Assembly: GCA_030646755.1 (NCBI GenBank)
Contig: JAUSKU010000024.1
Coordinates: 1-38,215 of the forward strand
Source of the DNA: Deltaproteobacteria bacterium
Lineage (GTDB): Bacteria; Desulfobacterota; JAENJC01
Reading direction: 5' to 3'
DNA length: 38,215 bases
The position numbers and the translations under genes are program-made. This document shows, in pieces, positions 25,163 through 33,220 of this stretch; within the stretch, counting starts at the first letter, position 1, and every line of letters starts with the position of its first letter. Under the pieces are notes generated by a model. The model searched no databases. It was not told where the DNA came from and was given only the letters and a program-made list of their open reading frames with translations.

Positions 25163-25595
25163 AGCGGTTATTGACACCAATATTTGGGTCTCATCCTTCC
25201 TCAATCCTTCCGGGTCGCCTGCAAAGCTAAGGAAGGCATTTGCGGAGGGCGTCTTCCATGCAGTTATCTCAGAGGCCATCATCGAAGAAATCGCAGACGT
25301 CCTTAACCGTCCCAAGATCAAAGATAAATACGGAATAAGTGAAAGTGATATCAGGGAACTGCTGGTGCTGATCGAAGAACGGGCGGATCATGTGCTTCTT
25401 TCAGGGGATGTCACCATCTGTTCCGATAAAGATGATGATCTTATCATGGAGACCGCTGTAAAAGGAAAAGCGGATTACCTTGTTACAGGTGACAACGATA
25501 TAAAGCTGTCTCCTGATGTTTTAGCCTTCTTGTTAAATCATGGGGTGACGGTTGTTACTGCGGCAGCATTTTTGAGGAAAGTAACTTCTAACTGA
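25152..25595 (+). CDS. PIN-domain toxin (VapC-like RNase)
   Basis: 147 aa, GTG start. It shows the acidic residues of PIN RNases: 'VIDTNIW' (first Asp), 'IIEEIADVL' (Glu), 'CSDKDDDLIMETA' and 'VTGDNDI'. It belongs to the group of PIN proteins that begin 'VIDTN-x-W-x-S' and end with 'GV-x-VVT'. The partner is the DUF104 protein just upstream. These toxins cleave RNA; the target is unknown. Confidence 0.9.
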   Translation: MAVRAVIDTNIWVSSFLNPSGSPAKLRKAFAEGVFHAVISEAIIEEIADVLNRPKIKDKYGISESDIRELLVLIEERADHVLLSGDVTICSDKDDDLIMETAVKGKADYLVTGDNDIKLSPDVLAFLLNHGVTVVTAAAFLRKVTSN

Positions 25596-25672
25596 GTATT
25601 GATATAAAAGGGTCACAAAGAGATGGAGAGAGTTGGGGTTATAAATCTAACTGGTGAAAAGATTTCTCACGT

Positions 25673-26158
25673 ATGAGCGATATAGTACTATACTCAACTA
25701 ACGTATTTTTGAAACCACTCATTCAGAGTCGATACCAAGCCGATGAGCATTATGTCTGGTGCAGTGAAGATTTTGATAGCTCCAAGCTATCTGCCTATGC
25801 TTATGGTTCCCTTGTGCCCCCCAGTTCTAATCCTGCTGACATCTACCGTGAGTTGCAGCGAGACGTGCAAAGAAAGGACTCACATAGTGCAAAAATAACT
25901 GCCCAGAAGGCAACTCTGATTCGACTTGCAACCGAATGGCACGCTAATGGTAAGATTAGTTTAGCTGATAAAGACGATATAATATATATGGTAAATAATG
26001 CCTCATTAGATCACTGGAGACCACTCGTTTACATAATCCCACGAGCTGTTGTTGAATCAAGACTGCAAGTTGTACCTGTGGCTAAGCGTGCGGGTTTCGG
26101 CAATGAGTATATCATTCCAGACTTAAAGCGTTGTGAGTTTGACATTATCGAGATATAA
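25673..26158 (+). CDS. Hypothetical protein, first gene of an unrecognised pair
   Basis: 161 aa, family not recognised. It has no signal peptide or membrane segment. Notable features are an aromatic N-terminal stretch 'QADEHYVWCSEDFD', a basic central helix 'DVQRKDSHSAKITAQKATLIRLA' and a C-terminal part 'RPLVYIIPRAVVESRLQVVP...EYIIPDL' made of likely beta strands. The next gene begins one base after its stop (TAA-G-ATG), so the two are co-translated. It lies inside an insert of toxin-type genes between ubiD and ubiX, which suggests an accessory, perhaps defensive or toxin-like, function. Confidence 0.7.
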   Translation: MSDIVLYSTNVFLKPLIQSRYQADEHYVWCSEDFDSSKLSAYAYGSLVPPSSNPADIYRELQRDVQRKDSHSAKITAQKATLIRLATEWHANGKISLADKDDIIYMVNNASLDHWRPLVYIIPRAVVESRLQVVPVAKRAGFGNEYIIPDLKRCEFDIIEI

Positions 26159-26159
26159 G

Positions 26160-27053
26160 ATGCTTAATGTTCTAAAAAATATAGAATCTGACCAGGCGGA
26201 ACGGACGCTTGCTGCTCTTGTCAAGCATCTGACGCCCCAGCCTACCGAAGGGGATGTTGGCGAGGTGCCGCTCCACCCATTAGAAGCCACATTACTTGAT
26301 GAGATTCGGCAGCGTGCAAAAGTTTCTGCCGGAGATCTTTCGCAGGAAGCAAAAGCCAAGTTATTAGAGATTATCGTCAAAGAGATAAGTCAACCTGTAT
26401 TAGGCAGCACTCGAGCTATCGAAGCTAAAGCGCGTCTTGGTATGCGTGGTGATTTAAGACCTGATTTGTATCAGATCAAGTTTGGAGATAGCTTCAAAGA
26501 AGATGAAAAAAGAGGAGTCCGCCGGAGCCATGTAGAAGAAACAATTCACCATCCTGATAAGGTTGAGCATCTTCTACCTAACAGGTTCACTGACGCAGAG
26601 ATGCCAAGTCTATCACTATATGCAAAAACCATGGGGAAGCATGCCTCTAATGACATCTTTACCCTAATAGTTCAGACACAAAGACAAGCTGACAAGCAGT
26701 TGGTAAGTTCTGTATGGCGAGTTTACCATTCGGATGTAGACTTATCGCACGCTTCATCACCGTTGGGTGTCCTTAAAGCTTTTGTAAGTGTATATGCTAT
26801 GGACTTCTACATTGGAGATAAAACCCCACGTCATTTTCTACTGTATGACACATTTAATCTACCGCACTCGGGACATCCTTTTAAAATGATAGAGGTACAT
26901 AATCCTGGCAATGATAATTTTGTAAGTAGTTTTATGTTCCGTATAAGTCCGCTTGCTGTGGCAGAAGTAGCTATCGCGTATGTTATTAATACCACGCGCT
27001 ATATCAGGGACCTGCGTAAACATAATGTTCAAATCGCACCAGATGTTAAATAG
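26160..27053 (+). CDS. Hypothetical protein, second gene of an unrecognised pair
   Basis: 297 aa from ATG 26160; the frame opens at 26133. The N-terminal 90 residues are helical and Glu/Lys/Ala-rich ('LLDEIRQRAKVSAGDLSQEAKAKLLEII'). The centre, 'KEDEKRGVRRSHVEETIHHPDKVEHLLP' followed by strands 'IFTLIVQTQ' and 'VSSVWRVYHSDVDLS', weakly recalls the RelE-like fold of DUF4258/BrnT proteins. The C-terminal 90 residues contain a partly hydrophobic helix 'LAVAEVAIAYVINT'. I cannot name a family. A pair toxin/antitoxin or a small two-component immunity unit are both possible. Confidence 0.7.
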   Translation: MLNVLKNIESDQAERTLAALVKHLTPQPTEGDVGEVPLHPLEATLLDEIRQRAKVSAGDLSQEAKAKLLEIIVKEISQPVLGSTRAIEAKARLGMRGDLRPDLYQIKFGDSFKEDEKRGVRRSHVEETIHHPDKVEHLLPNRFTDAEMPSLSLYAKTMGKHASNDIFTLIVQTQRQADKQLVSSVWRVYHSDVDLSHASSPLGVLKAFVSVYAMDFYIGDKTPRHFLLYDTFNLPHSGHPFKMIEVHNPGNDNFVSSFMFRISPLAVAEVAIAYVINTTRYIRDLRKHNVQIAPDVK

Positions 27054-27057
27054 CTGG

Positions 27058-27087
27058 TTGTTTGGGCTGAGGAACAAAGCCCAACAA
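27058..27087 (+). other. Hairpin between the hypothetical pair and the DUF433 gene
   Basis: TTGTT-T-GGGCT (27058-27068) pairs with AGCCC-AACAA (27078-27087) around a nine-base loop with one bulged base. No T run follows on the plus strand, so it is not a standard terminator; it could influence expression of the DUF433 gene 20 bp downstream. Confidence 0.45.
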
Positions 27088-27107
27088 AATGAATAACGGA
27101 GGCAATT

Positions 27108-27356
27108 CTGCATACAAATCCGTATTTAGAGCGAATTTCCGTTGATCCTAATATCTGCTTCGGGAAGCCGTGTATAAAAGGCACAAGGCTCTGGGTTTCA
27201 CTAATCCTTGATTTCATGGCAGGAGGAATGACAATAGATGAGATTCTTGCTGAGTATCCTCAACTAACGGTTGATGATATAAGGGCGGCTCTTGCCTATG
27301 GCGCTGAAATGTCGCGTGAAAAATATATTGAGATTCCAATTGAGGTTTATCATTAA
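27108..27356 (+). CDS. DUF433-family antitoxin-like protein with non-ATG start
   Basis: 82 aa. The protein reads 'RISVDPNICFGKPCIKGTR', '-SLILDFMAGGMTIDEILAEYP' and 'TVDDIRAALAYGAEM', an excellent match to the DUF433 winged-helix family, usually the antitoxin of a PIN-like (DUF5615) toxin. The in-frame stop at 27090 rules out the nearby ATG (27089, other frame). GGAGG at 27098-27102 stands five bases before CTG 27108, the most likely start; ATT 27105 is the other candidate. No DUF5615 gene follows; a SemiSWEET gene begins 14 bp downstream, so this is an orphan antitoxin or a decayed pair. Confidence 0.75.
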   Translation: MHTNPYLERISVDPNICFGKPCIKGTRLWVSLILDFMAGGMTIDEILAEYPQLTVDDIRAALAYGAEMSREKYIEIPIEVYH

Positions 27357-27369
27357 AGGCGATTTGTAA

Positions 27370-27624
27370 ATGGACAACACAACAATAATAGGCTCTATAG
27401 CCGCATTTTTCACGACAATTGCATATATTCCCCAGGCCATCAAGGTTTATAAAACAAAGCACACCAAAGACCTGTCGATATGGATGCTCGCAATCCTTAC
27501 CTCCGGGATATTCCTCTGGACCTTTTATGGAATTCTCTTAAAAGACAACATTTTGATATTTGCCAATTCTATATCCTGCATAATTTCAGGATATATACTT
27601 TACATGAAGGTCAAACATGGATAA
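27370..27624 (+). CDS. SemiSWEET-type sugar transporter subunit
   Basis: 84 aa, three membrane helices with the PQ-loop motif in 'TIAYIPQAIKVYKTKHTKDLSIWM'. This is the single triple-helix bundle of bacterial SemiSWEETs, which dimerise to pass sugars across the inner membrane. It overlaps the ubiX start by eight bases, so the two are translationally coupled, although no functional link to UbiX is obvious. Confidence 0.9.
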   Translation: MDNTTIIGSIAAFFTTIAYIPQAIKVYKTKHTKDLSIWMLAILTSGIFLWTFYGILLKDNILIFANSISCIISGYILYMKVKHG

Positions 27625-28216
27625 AAACTACACAGTTGCCATAACCGGCGCATCCGGCTCAATATACGGGATAAGGTTTGTTGAGGAGCTTCTGAAGACC
27701 GGATGCCATGTAAACCTTGTTATCTCAGAGACAGGAAAGGATGTCCTTTTGCATGAGACAGGGATTGATCTTCATGGCACTGAAGAAGAGACCAGTAAGA
27801 AGGTTCTGAAATATTTTAAAAAGAAGGCCTCCATTACCTTCTTTGACAACAGCAACCTCTTCGCCTCTGTATCCAGTGGCTCTTACAAATCTGACGGAAT
27901 GATCATAGCCCCGTGCTCTATGGGAGCACTTGGAAGGATTGCGTCAGGCCATTCCCAGAAGCTTATAGAGAGGACCGCTGATGTGATGCTTAAGGAAAAG
28001 AGGCGCCTTATCCTTGTTCCAAGGGAGACGCCTTTGAATCAGATACATCTTGAGAATATGTTGAAGCTATCGAAGATGAATGCTGATATAGTCCCCGCCA
28101 TGCCAGCCTTCTATCAAAAGCCCAAGACCATGGATGACCTTGTGAATTTTGTAGTGGGAAAGGTCCTGGACCTCCTTCGGATTGAACATAATTTGTTTGA
28201 AAGATGGAAAAGCTAA
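27617..28216 (+). CDS. ubiX: Flavin prenyltransferase UbiX
   Basis: 199 aa. 'ITGASGSIYGIRFVEELL' is the FMN-binding start; 'IAPCSMGALGRIASG' and 'RETPLNQIHLENMLKLS' are the other family signatures. The enzyme makes prenylated FMN, the cofactor needed by UbiD (23388-24842). The two genes share direction but are separated by 2.8 kb of accessory genes. The length is normal. Confidence 0.95.
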   Translation: MDKNYTVAITGASGSIYGIRFVEELLKTGCHVNLVISETGKDVLLHETGIDLHGTEEETSKKVLKYFKKKASITFFDNSNLFASVSSGSYKSDGMIIAPCSMGALGRIASGHSQKLIERTADVMLKEKRRLILVPRETPLNQIHLENMLKLSKMNADIVPAMPAFYQKPKTMDDLVNFVVGKVLDLLRIEHNLFERWKS

Positions 28217-28225
28217 AACATTTTT

Positions 28226-28305
28226 CACCGCTGAGGCGCAGAGGCACAGAGAATATCTTTAAACTCTTAGTGCTCTTCACTCTGCGTCTCCGCGTCTCTG
28301 CGGTT
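28226..28305. repeat. Dispersed inverted repeat (CTCTGCGTCTCCGCG family)
   Basis: ACCGCTGAGGCGCAGAGGCACAGAG at the left and CTCTGCGTCTCCGCGTCTCTGCGGT at the right form an imperfect long inverted repeat that fills the gap between ubiX and the ABC-F gene. It ends just before the ABC-F start and could act as a terminator or leader structure. Confidence 0.75.
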
Positions 28306-28313
28306 AATATAAT

Positions 28314-30218
28314 ATGAGTATCATAGACGTTTCAAATCTTCAAAAAGCGTACGGCTCCGCAGCACTCCTGGACGGCGTGACCTTTACCATCGAGGATGAT
28401 GAAAAGGTCGGGTTCGTAGGAATGAACGGGTGTGGTAAGTCCACCCTGTTCAAGATCATTGCCGGTCTTGAGACTAAGGACAACGGGAGCATCTCATTCA
28501 AAAAAGGGGCGTCTGTCGGGTATCTGGCCCAGGACCCTTATCTGGACGAATCCAAGACCATCAATGAAGAGATAGAGAGCGCCCTTAAGGCCATCAGGGA
28601 GAAGGTCTCAAGGTATGACAGACTGAACGAACTGTTGTCTTCCGCATCTGAGATAGATTCTCAAAAGCTGCTGGAGGAGCATGGTGAAATTCACTCCTGG
28701 CTTGAACACCACGGCGGTTGGAATACAGATTACAGGATTGAGACGGTACTTACCCACCTTAAGATAAAGGACAAGAATCAGCTTATATCTACCCTCAGCG
28801 GGGGATGGAGGAAGAGGGTGGCCCTGGCAAAGCTGATACTGCAATCCCCTGATCTTCTCCTCCTTGATGAACCCACCAACCACCTTGATGCAGAGACTAC
28901 CGAATGGCTGGAGGGTTATCTTAAAAGCTATCCAGGGGCATTGATGCTGATAACCCATGACCGTTACTTTCTCGACAATGTGGTCAACCAGATGTTCGAG
29001 CTTGAGAAGGGTAAGATCACCTGCTTCGAGGGAGGATACTCAAGATATCTTGTGGCTAAGGGTGATAAGCTTCTCCAGGAAGATAGGGTACAGACAAGGC
29101 TCCTGAACCTCTTCAGAAGGGAGGAGGAGTGGATGAGCCGCGGCCCAAAGGCCAGAAGCACGAAACAGAAGGCAAGGATCGACAGGTTCAACGAACTGGA
29201 TGAAAAAACAAAGACCACAGTCCAGAAAGGACTCAACCTTGAATTCCAGATGGACCAGAGGCTTGGAGGCACCATATTAGAGATTGTGTATCTAACCAAG
29301 AGTTACAGCGGCAGACAGATATTCAAGCCCTTTAGCCTCAGCATGAAGCAGGGGGACAGGATAGGTATCATAGGCGCAAACGGGAGCGGTAAGACCACCT
29401 TTTTAAAGATCATACTTGGACAGGAGCATGCAACATCAGGAAGCATAACTCTTGGGAAGAACACGAAGATATCGTATTTCGACCAGGAAAGGAGCGTACT
29501 TGATCCTGAGATGAGGGTGGAGGAGGCCCTGGGCGAAGGTTACTGGGTAACCATAGGCGGGGAAAAGAGGCATAAGACAGGGTACCTTGAAGAGTTCCTG
29601 TTTGAAAAGCACGACCATAGAAAACCGATAAAGACCCTTTCCGGCGGCGAGAGGGCGAGACTCATCATGGCAAAGATGATGCTTGAAGGGTGCAACATGC
29701 TCATCCTCGATGAGCCTACCAACGACCTGGACATTCCTACCCTTCAGCTCCTTGATGAAGCCCTGACCTCCTTCCCCGGATGCATCCTTATGGTGACCCA
29801 CGACCGGTTCTTCCTTGACAAGGTGGCCACAGGGATACTCAGTTTTGAGGACAATGGAGAGGTGGTGTTTTATGAGGGTAATTACGAGATATATAAGACA
29901 CTGAAGGCACAGAAGGAGAAGGAGAAGGGGAAGGAAAAGCAGATTAAGGTAGAGGTAAAGGTAGAAGAAAAACCGGAAAAAACTAAGAAAGAAAAGAAAG
30001 GGATCTCGTATAAAGAAAATTTGGAGATTAAAGAGATTGAGATGGAGATAGAAAAGCTTGAGGCAAGGAAGAAGGAGGTTGAGGCCATCCTTGCAAACCC
30101 TTCAGAACTGGCCAACAAGCCTGAAAAACTCAGGGAACTAGGGGGAGAGTTTGGTCGTATTGAAAATGATCTCTCGTTATTGATGAGAAGGTGGGAAGGA
30201 CTGGAGATGAAAAAATAG
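28314..30218 (+). CDS. ABC-F family ATPase, Uup type
   Basis: 634 aa soluble tandem ABC protein. The first domain has Walker A 'GMNGCGKST', signature 'LSGGWRKRVALAK' and Walker B 'LLLLDEPTNHLD'; the second has 'GANGSGKTT', 'LSGGERARLIMAK' and 'MLILDEPTNDLD'. A linker of about 80 residues joins them. The C-terminal Lys/Glu-rich region ending in a coiled coil ('SYKENLEIKEIEMEIEKLEARKKEVEAIL') is the Uup-type DNA-binding/ribosome-associated tail. ABC-F proteins act on ribosomes; Uup has been linked to transposon excision and translation rescue. No membrane partner is expected. Confidence 0.93.
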   Translation: MSIIDVSNLQKAYGSAALLDGVTFTIEDDEKVGFVGMNGCGKSTLFKIIAGLETKDNGSISFKKGASVGYLAQDPYLDESKTINEEIESALKAIREKVSRYDRLNELLSSASEIDSQKLLEEHGEIHSWLEHHGGWNTDYRIETVLTHLKIKDKNQLISTLSGGWRKRVALAKLILQSPDLLLLDEPTNHLDAETTEWLEGYLKSYPGALMLITHDRYFLDNVVNQMFELEKGKITCFEGGYSRYLVAKGDKLLQEDRVQTRLLNLFRREEEWMSRGPKARSTKQKARIDRFNELDEKTKTTVQKGLNLEFQMDQRLGGTILEIVYLTKSYSGRQIFKPFSLSMKQGDRIGIIGANGSGKTTFLKIILGQEHATSGSITLGKNTKISYFDQERSVLDPEMRVEEALGEGYWVTIGGEKRHKTGYLEEFLFEKHDHRKPIKTLSGGERARLIMAKMMLEGCNMLILDEPTNDLDIPTLQLLDEALTSFPGCILMVTHDRFFLDKVATGILSFEDNGEVVFYEGNYEIYKTLKAQKEKEKGKEKQIKVEVKVEEKPEKTKKEKKGISYKENLEIKEIEMEIEKLEARKKEVEAILANPSELANKPEKLRELGGEFGRIENDLSLLMRRWEGLEMKK

Positions 30219-30248
30219 AGATAGGGGCGCGTCGGATCGCCCCTATCT
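30210..30248 (-). terminator. Intrinsic terminator between convergent genes
   Basis: A perfect 11-bp stem AGATAGGGGCG (30219-30229) / CGCCCCTATCT (30238-30248). Read on the minus strand, six Ts follow three bases after it, so it serves the 80-aa gene; it may also slow plus-strand transcription of the ABC-F gene, whose stop codon adjoins it. Confidence 0.7.
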
Positions 30249-30257
30249 GAATTGGTA

Positions 30258-30500
30258 TTAGGCCGCTACCGCCTTTTTCATACCAAGACCTGCCTCCATA
30301 TCTGCAAGGATTCCGTTTACATTTAAACCCATTTCCTTCATTTTAATTAGATAGTCTGCCATGCAATGAAAGGCCTCTTCCATGAACTTCTGGCTGGTCA
30401 TCATCTCCTTGAAGTAGCCATCCATAACCTTCAGATAGAACCTCTCCTTCTCCGCCGAATTCAGGCTATCAACCTGCTTCATGATATCATCTGCTGTCAT
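30258..30500 (-). CDS. Hypothetical small Met-rich helical protein
   Basis: 80 aa from ATG 30500 with AAAGGAGG six bases upstream. It is all helical and unusually rich in methionine (about 12 residues), e.g. 'KVMDGYFKEMMTSQKFMEEAFHCMADYL'. Family not recognised with certainty; the pattern resembles small proteins associated with polyhydroxyalkanoate or phasin-like functions, but I would not assign it. It is a single-gene unit ending at a good terminator. Confidence 0.7.
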   Translation of the reverse strand: MTADDIMKQVDSLNSAEKERFYLKVMDGYFKEMMTSQKFMEEAFHCMADYLIKMKEMGLNVNGILADMEAGLGMKKAVAA

Positions 30501-30679
30501 CAAGCTCACCTCCTTTGTCGTTTGATAATATTAAGTTTACCACCTATTTATTCATCCGCAAGTAGGCAACCAAACTCTCTTAACTAAACCAAACTAAACC
30601 AATAAAAATCTTTACTAAAGACCGGTTTTATTCTATATTACTCAGCCAAAAAACAGTTTGAGGTAGGGAGGTCTTATCT

Positions 30680-32074
30680 ATGGGGAAGACGAGAGTTGTA
30701 ATAATAGGTGCCGGTCCTGGCGGATATGTGGCGGCTATCAGAGGCGCCCAGCTTGGAGGCGAGGTCACAGTCATAGAGGATACGGAAGTTGGCGGGACCT
30801 GCCTGAACAGGGGATGCATACCTACCAAGACCTTGATCGCCTCAGCCGAGGCGCTGGCGAAGGTAAAACATGCCGATGAATTCGGGATAGAGATAAAGGG
30901 AGAGATAACATTCTCCATGGCTAAGATGATGGAGAGGAAGGACAAGATAGTAGGGAACCTCGTAAAGGGAATAAGGGCCCTCTTCAAGAGCCACGGGGTA
31001 AATCTTATTGAGGGGCGCGGTGCCCTTTTAAGCCCGACGGAGATCGAGGTTACTTCAAAGGATGGCTCAAAGAGCATCGTCCAGGCAGACAAGGTAATAA
31101 TAGCAACTGGTTCAAGGCCCGCAAAGATGCCTCTCTTTCCTTTCGACGGCGAAAAGGTCATAACCAGTGATGAGGCGCTGAACTTGAAGGAGACCCCAAA
31201 GTCGGTATTGATAGTCGGCGCAGGGGTAATAGGGTGCGAGTTTGCCTGCATCCTTAATGAGCTTGGTTCAGAAGTAACAATGGTGGAGATGATGGACAGG
31301 GCCGTCGCCACAGAGGACCCGGAGATAGCATCAACCCTGGAAAGGGAACTGAAGAAAAAGAAGATAAAGATGATTACTTCCGCAAAGATAACAAAGGTCG
31401 AAAAGGTTGATGGGAGTGTAACAGCTACCCTGGAGGACGGCAGGGCAATAACAGCAGAGATTTGTCTCGTGTCCATAGGAAGGGCGTTGAATAACGAGAA
31501 CATGGGACTGGAAAAGGTCGGAGTAGCCCAGGGGAAGAGGGGGGAGATAACGGTCAATGAGAAGATGGAGACCAGCGTCCCCGGCATCTATGCCATAGGG
31601 GACGTGACAGGAAAGATCATGCTTGCCCATGTGGCGTCAACGCAAGGACTTGTGGCTATTGAAAACATCATGGGACACGAAAGGGTGATGAATTACGACG
31701 TGGTCCCAGCCGGGATATTCACCATGCCTGAGATAGGAAGTGTGGGGCTTCGCGAGCATTGGGCAAAGGAAAAGGGGATTGAGATAAAGATAGGGCGCTT
31801 CAACTTCAGGACTCTCGGCAAGGCCCAGGCAATGGGTGAGATCGCCGGGATGGTAAAGATAATCTCAGATGCAAAGACCGACAAGATCCTGGGTTGTCAC
31901 ATAATAGGGGCCCATGCTACAGATATAATTCATGAAGCGGCTGTAGCCATGCAGAAGGGAATGACGACCAAGGAGCTTGGCGAGACGATCCACTCCCACC
32001 CTACCCTTTCAGAGGCAGTAATGGAGGCGGCTGAAGACCTTCACAGTTTGTGCATACACGCACCGAAGAAGTAA
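30680..32074 (+). CDS. lpdA: Dihydrolipoyl dehydrogenase
   Basis: 464 aa flavoprotein (E3) that reoxidises lipoyl groups of 2-oxoacid dehydrogenase or glycine-cleavage complexes. The FAD loop 'GAGPGG' is near residue 11; the redox disulfide lies in 'GGTCLNRGCIPTK' near 38-50; the NAD loop 'GAGVIGCEFA' is near 178; 'YAIGDVTG' is near 303; and the catalytic His-Glu pair is in 'HSHPTLSEAVMEAA' near 440. It is a single gene here; its E1/E2 partners are not in the window. The protein ends at a strong terminator. Confidence 0.95.
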   Translation: MGKTRVVIIGAGPGGYVAAIRGAQLGGEVTVIEDTEVGGTCLNRGCIPTKTLIASAEALAKVKHADEFGIEIKGEITFSMAKMMERKDKIVGNLVKGIRALFKSHGVNLIEGRGALLSPTEIEVTSKDGSKSIVQADKVIIATGSRPAKMPLFPFDGEKVITSDEALNLKETPKSVLIVGAGVIGCEFACILNELGSEVTMVEMMDRAVATEDPEIASTLERELKKKKIKMITSAKITKVEKVDGSVTATLEDGRAITAEICLVSIGRALNNENMGLEKVGVAQGKRGEITVNEKMETSVPGIYAIGDVTGKIMLAHVASTQGLVAIENIMGHERVMNYDVVPAGIFTMPEIGSVGLREHWAKEKGIEIKIGRFNFRTLGKAQAMGEIAGMVKIISDAKTDKILGCHIIGAHATDIIHEAAVAMQKGMTTKELGETIHSHPTLSEAVMEAAEDLHSLCIHAPKK

Positions 32075-32099
32075 CGGCAATTTGTTCTGTTAATGTAGG

Positions 32100-32125
32100 G
32101 GCGCCCCTTGCGGGCGCCATTTTTT
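32100..32125 (+). terminator. Intrinsic terminator after lpdA, derived from a dispersed repeat
   Basis: GGCGCCC (32100-32106), loop CTTGC, GGGCGCC (32112-32118), then ATTTTTTA. The segment GTAGGGGCGCCCCTTGCGGG is close to GTAGGGGCATACCTTGCGGG at 37581, so the terminator is built from a repeat unit. Confidence 0.85.
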
Positions 32126-32144
32126 ATGGTCGGGAAGAGAGGGG

Positions 32145-32426
32145 TTACGTTTTTAAATAGTCACCAAGCAGCCCCCTGCTGTGTTCATCCTCGTGGCAGT
32201 AAACGCACAGGTTTTCCCAGTTGGAGCCGTCCGGGGGATTGTTCCGGGGATTTCCGTCCTTGTGATGGACAGTCAGCAGTTGCCGGTTTTTGTATGTGAA
32301 CTCCCTGGCGCACTTTGCGCATATGAGTCCGTGAATCTTAAGAGATTGTTCCCTGTAGCTGTTCTGATTATTCGGCAATCCGAACTCCTCCGCAAGGTTC
32401 TTTAAGACACCCTTTTCAAACCCCAT
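32145..32426 (-). CDS. YajD-like HNH nuclease family protein
   Basis: 93 aa from ATG 32426; the open frame to 32465 runs through a terminator T-run and is not used. The zinc/HNH core is 'ICAKCAREF', 'LTVHHKDGNPRNNPPDGSNWENLCVYCHEDEHS', i.e. C-x2-C, HH, N and C-x2-C-H, closely similar in order to E. coli YajD. Such proteins are presumed nucleases of unknown role. It lies immediately downstream of the terminator of the methyltransferase gene. Confidence 0.85.
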   Translation of the reverse strand: MGFEKGVLKNLAEEFGLPNNQNSYREQSLKIHGLICAKCAREFTYKNRQLLTVHHKDGNPRNNPPDGSNWENLCVYCHEDEHSRGLLGDYLKT

Positions 32427-32448
32427 AAGGAGTTTTTTGAAAAAACAC

Positions 32449-32476
32449 AAAAAAAGGGTGGGCAATCAGCCCACCC
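32449..32476 (-). terminator. Strong intrinsic terminator of the methyltransferase gene
   Basis: On the minus strand GGGTGGGC, loop TGATT, GCCCACCC, then seven Ts. It separates the methyltransferase from the HNH gene. Confidence 0.85.
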
Positions 32477-32511
32477 TCTCATATCAACCAGGTAACCAAC
32501 TTATAAGAACT

Positions 32512-33153
32512 CTATCCACTGACTCCGTTCCCCTTATTGTTAATAGCACATACCACCTTCCAGAGGTCTATCTTATTCATCTTGTACTGGGACCTGACAT
32601 CCAGGTTGGTATCCTTGATCAACCTTTCGAGAGACAGATCAGTTCTCCAGCCCACCTTCTTAGTAAAGGGGGAGATCAACGTGTCAAACTTTGCTATGAC
32701 CTTGTTGGAGCTCTGGAAGTGGTTCACGAGAATGATGTTCCCGTTCCTCTTACAGACCCTCTTCATCTCGGCAATGGCTTTTACAGGGTCAGGAACAACA
32801 CTGACAACATGGGTCGAGATGACGTGATCGAAGGAATCGTCTTCAAAGGCCAGGTTTTGGGCATCCATTTCCAAAAGAGTAACATGCTTGAGGCCGTTGC
32901 TTTCAATCTTCTTGTGCGCCTCCTTCAGCATGGCGGATGAAAGGTCTATCCCTGTAACGATGCAGTAGGACGGGAAGAGCGGCAAAGACAGACCCGTTCC
33001 CACTCCGACATCCAGTATCCTGTCGCCAGGCTTTATATGCATGGTCTCTATCGCGTGTTTTATCCTTGGATAGAAAAACCCCTTGAATATAAAGTCATAG
33101 GCGCCCGAATAACCGCCGTATATCTTCTTGATTTCTTCCGCCTGCATGGTCAT
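32512..33153 (-). CDS. Class I SAM methyltransferase, PmtA/UbiE-like
   Basis: 213 aa. 'YSGAYDFIFKGFFYPRIKHAI' near residue 15 and the SAM loop 'RILDVGVGTGLSLPLFP' near 45-61, then 'VTGIDLSSAMLKEA' and 'FDHVISTHVVSVVPDP', are the pattern of bacterial phosphatidylethanolamine N-methyltransferases (PmtA) and of related quinone methyltransferases. The 'GVGTGLSLP' loop favours PmtA, but the substrate is uncertain. The ATG has GGAG seven bases upstream. It follows recJ on the same strand by about 70 bp and ends at a strong terminator. Confidence 0.8.
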   Translation of the reverse strand: MTMQAEEIKKIYGGYSGAYDFIFKGFFYPRIKHAIETMHIKPGDRILDVGVGTGLSLPLFPSYCIVTGIDLSSAMLKEAHKKIESNGLKHVTLLEMDAQNLAFEDDSFDHVISTHVVSVVPDPVKAIAEMKRVCKRNGNIILVNHFQSSNKVIAKFDTLISPFTKKVGWRTDLSLERLIKDTNLDVRSQYKMNKIDLWKVVCAINNKGNGVSG

Positions 33154-33220
33154 CCTATTACTCCTTATCTTATTGTACCGGAAGGATTTTAATCTATTTT
33201 CAGCATTGGCGCAAGAGGTA

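Noticed and set aside
32427..32465. N-terminal extension of the HNH protein
   Set aside because: It runs through the T tract of the upstream terminator, so it would not be transcribed from that operon and lacks a start signal.
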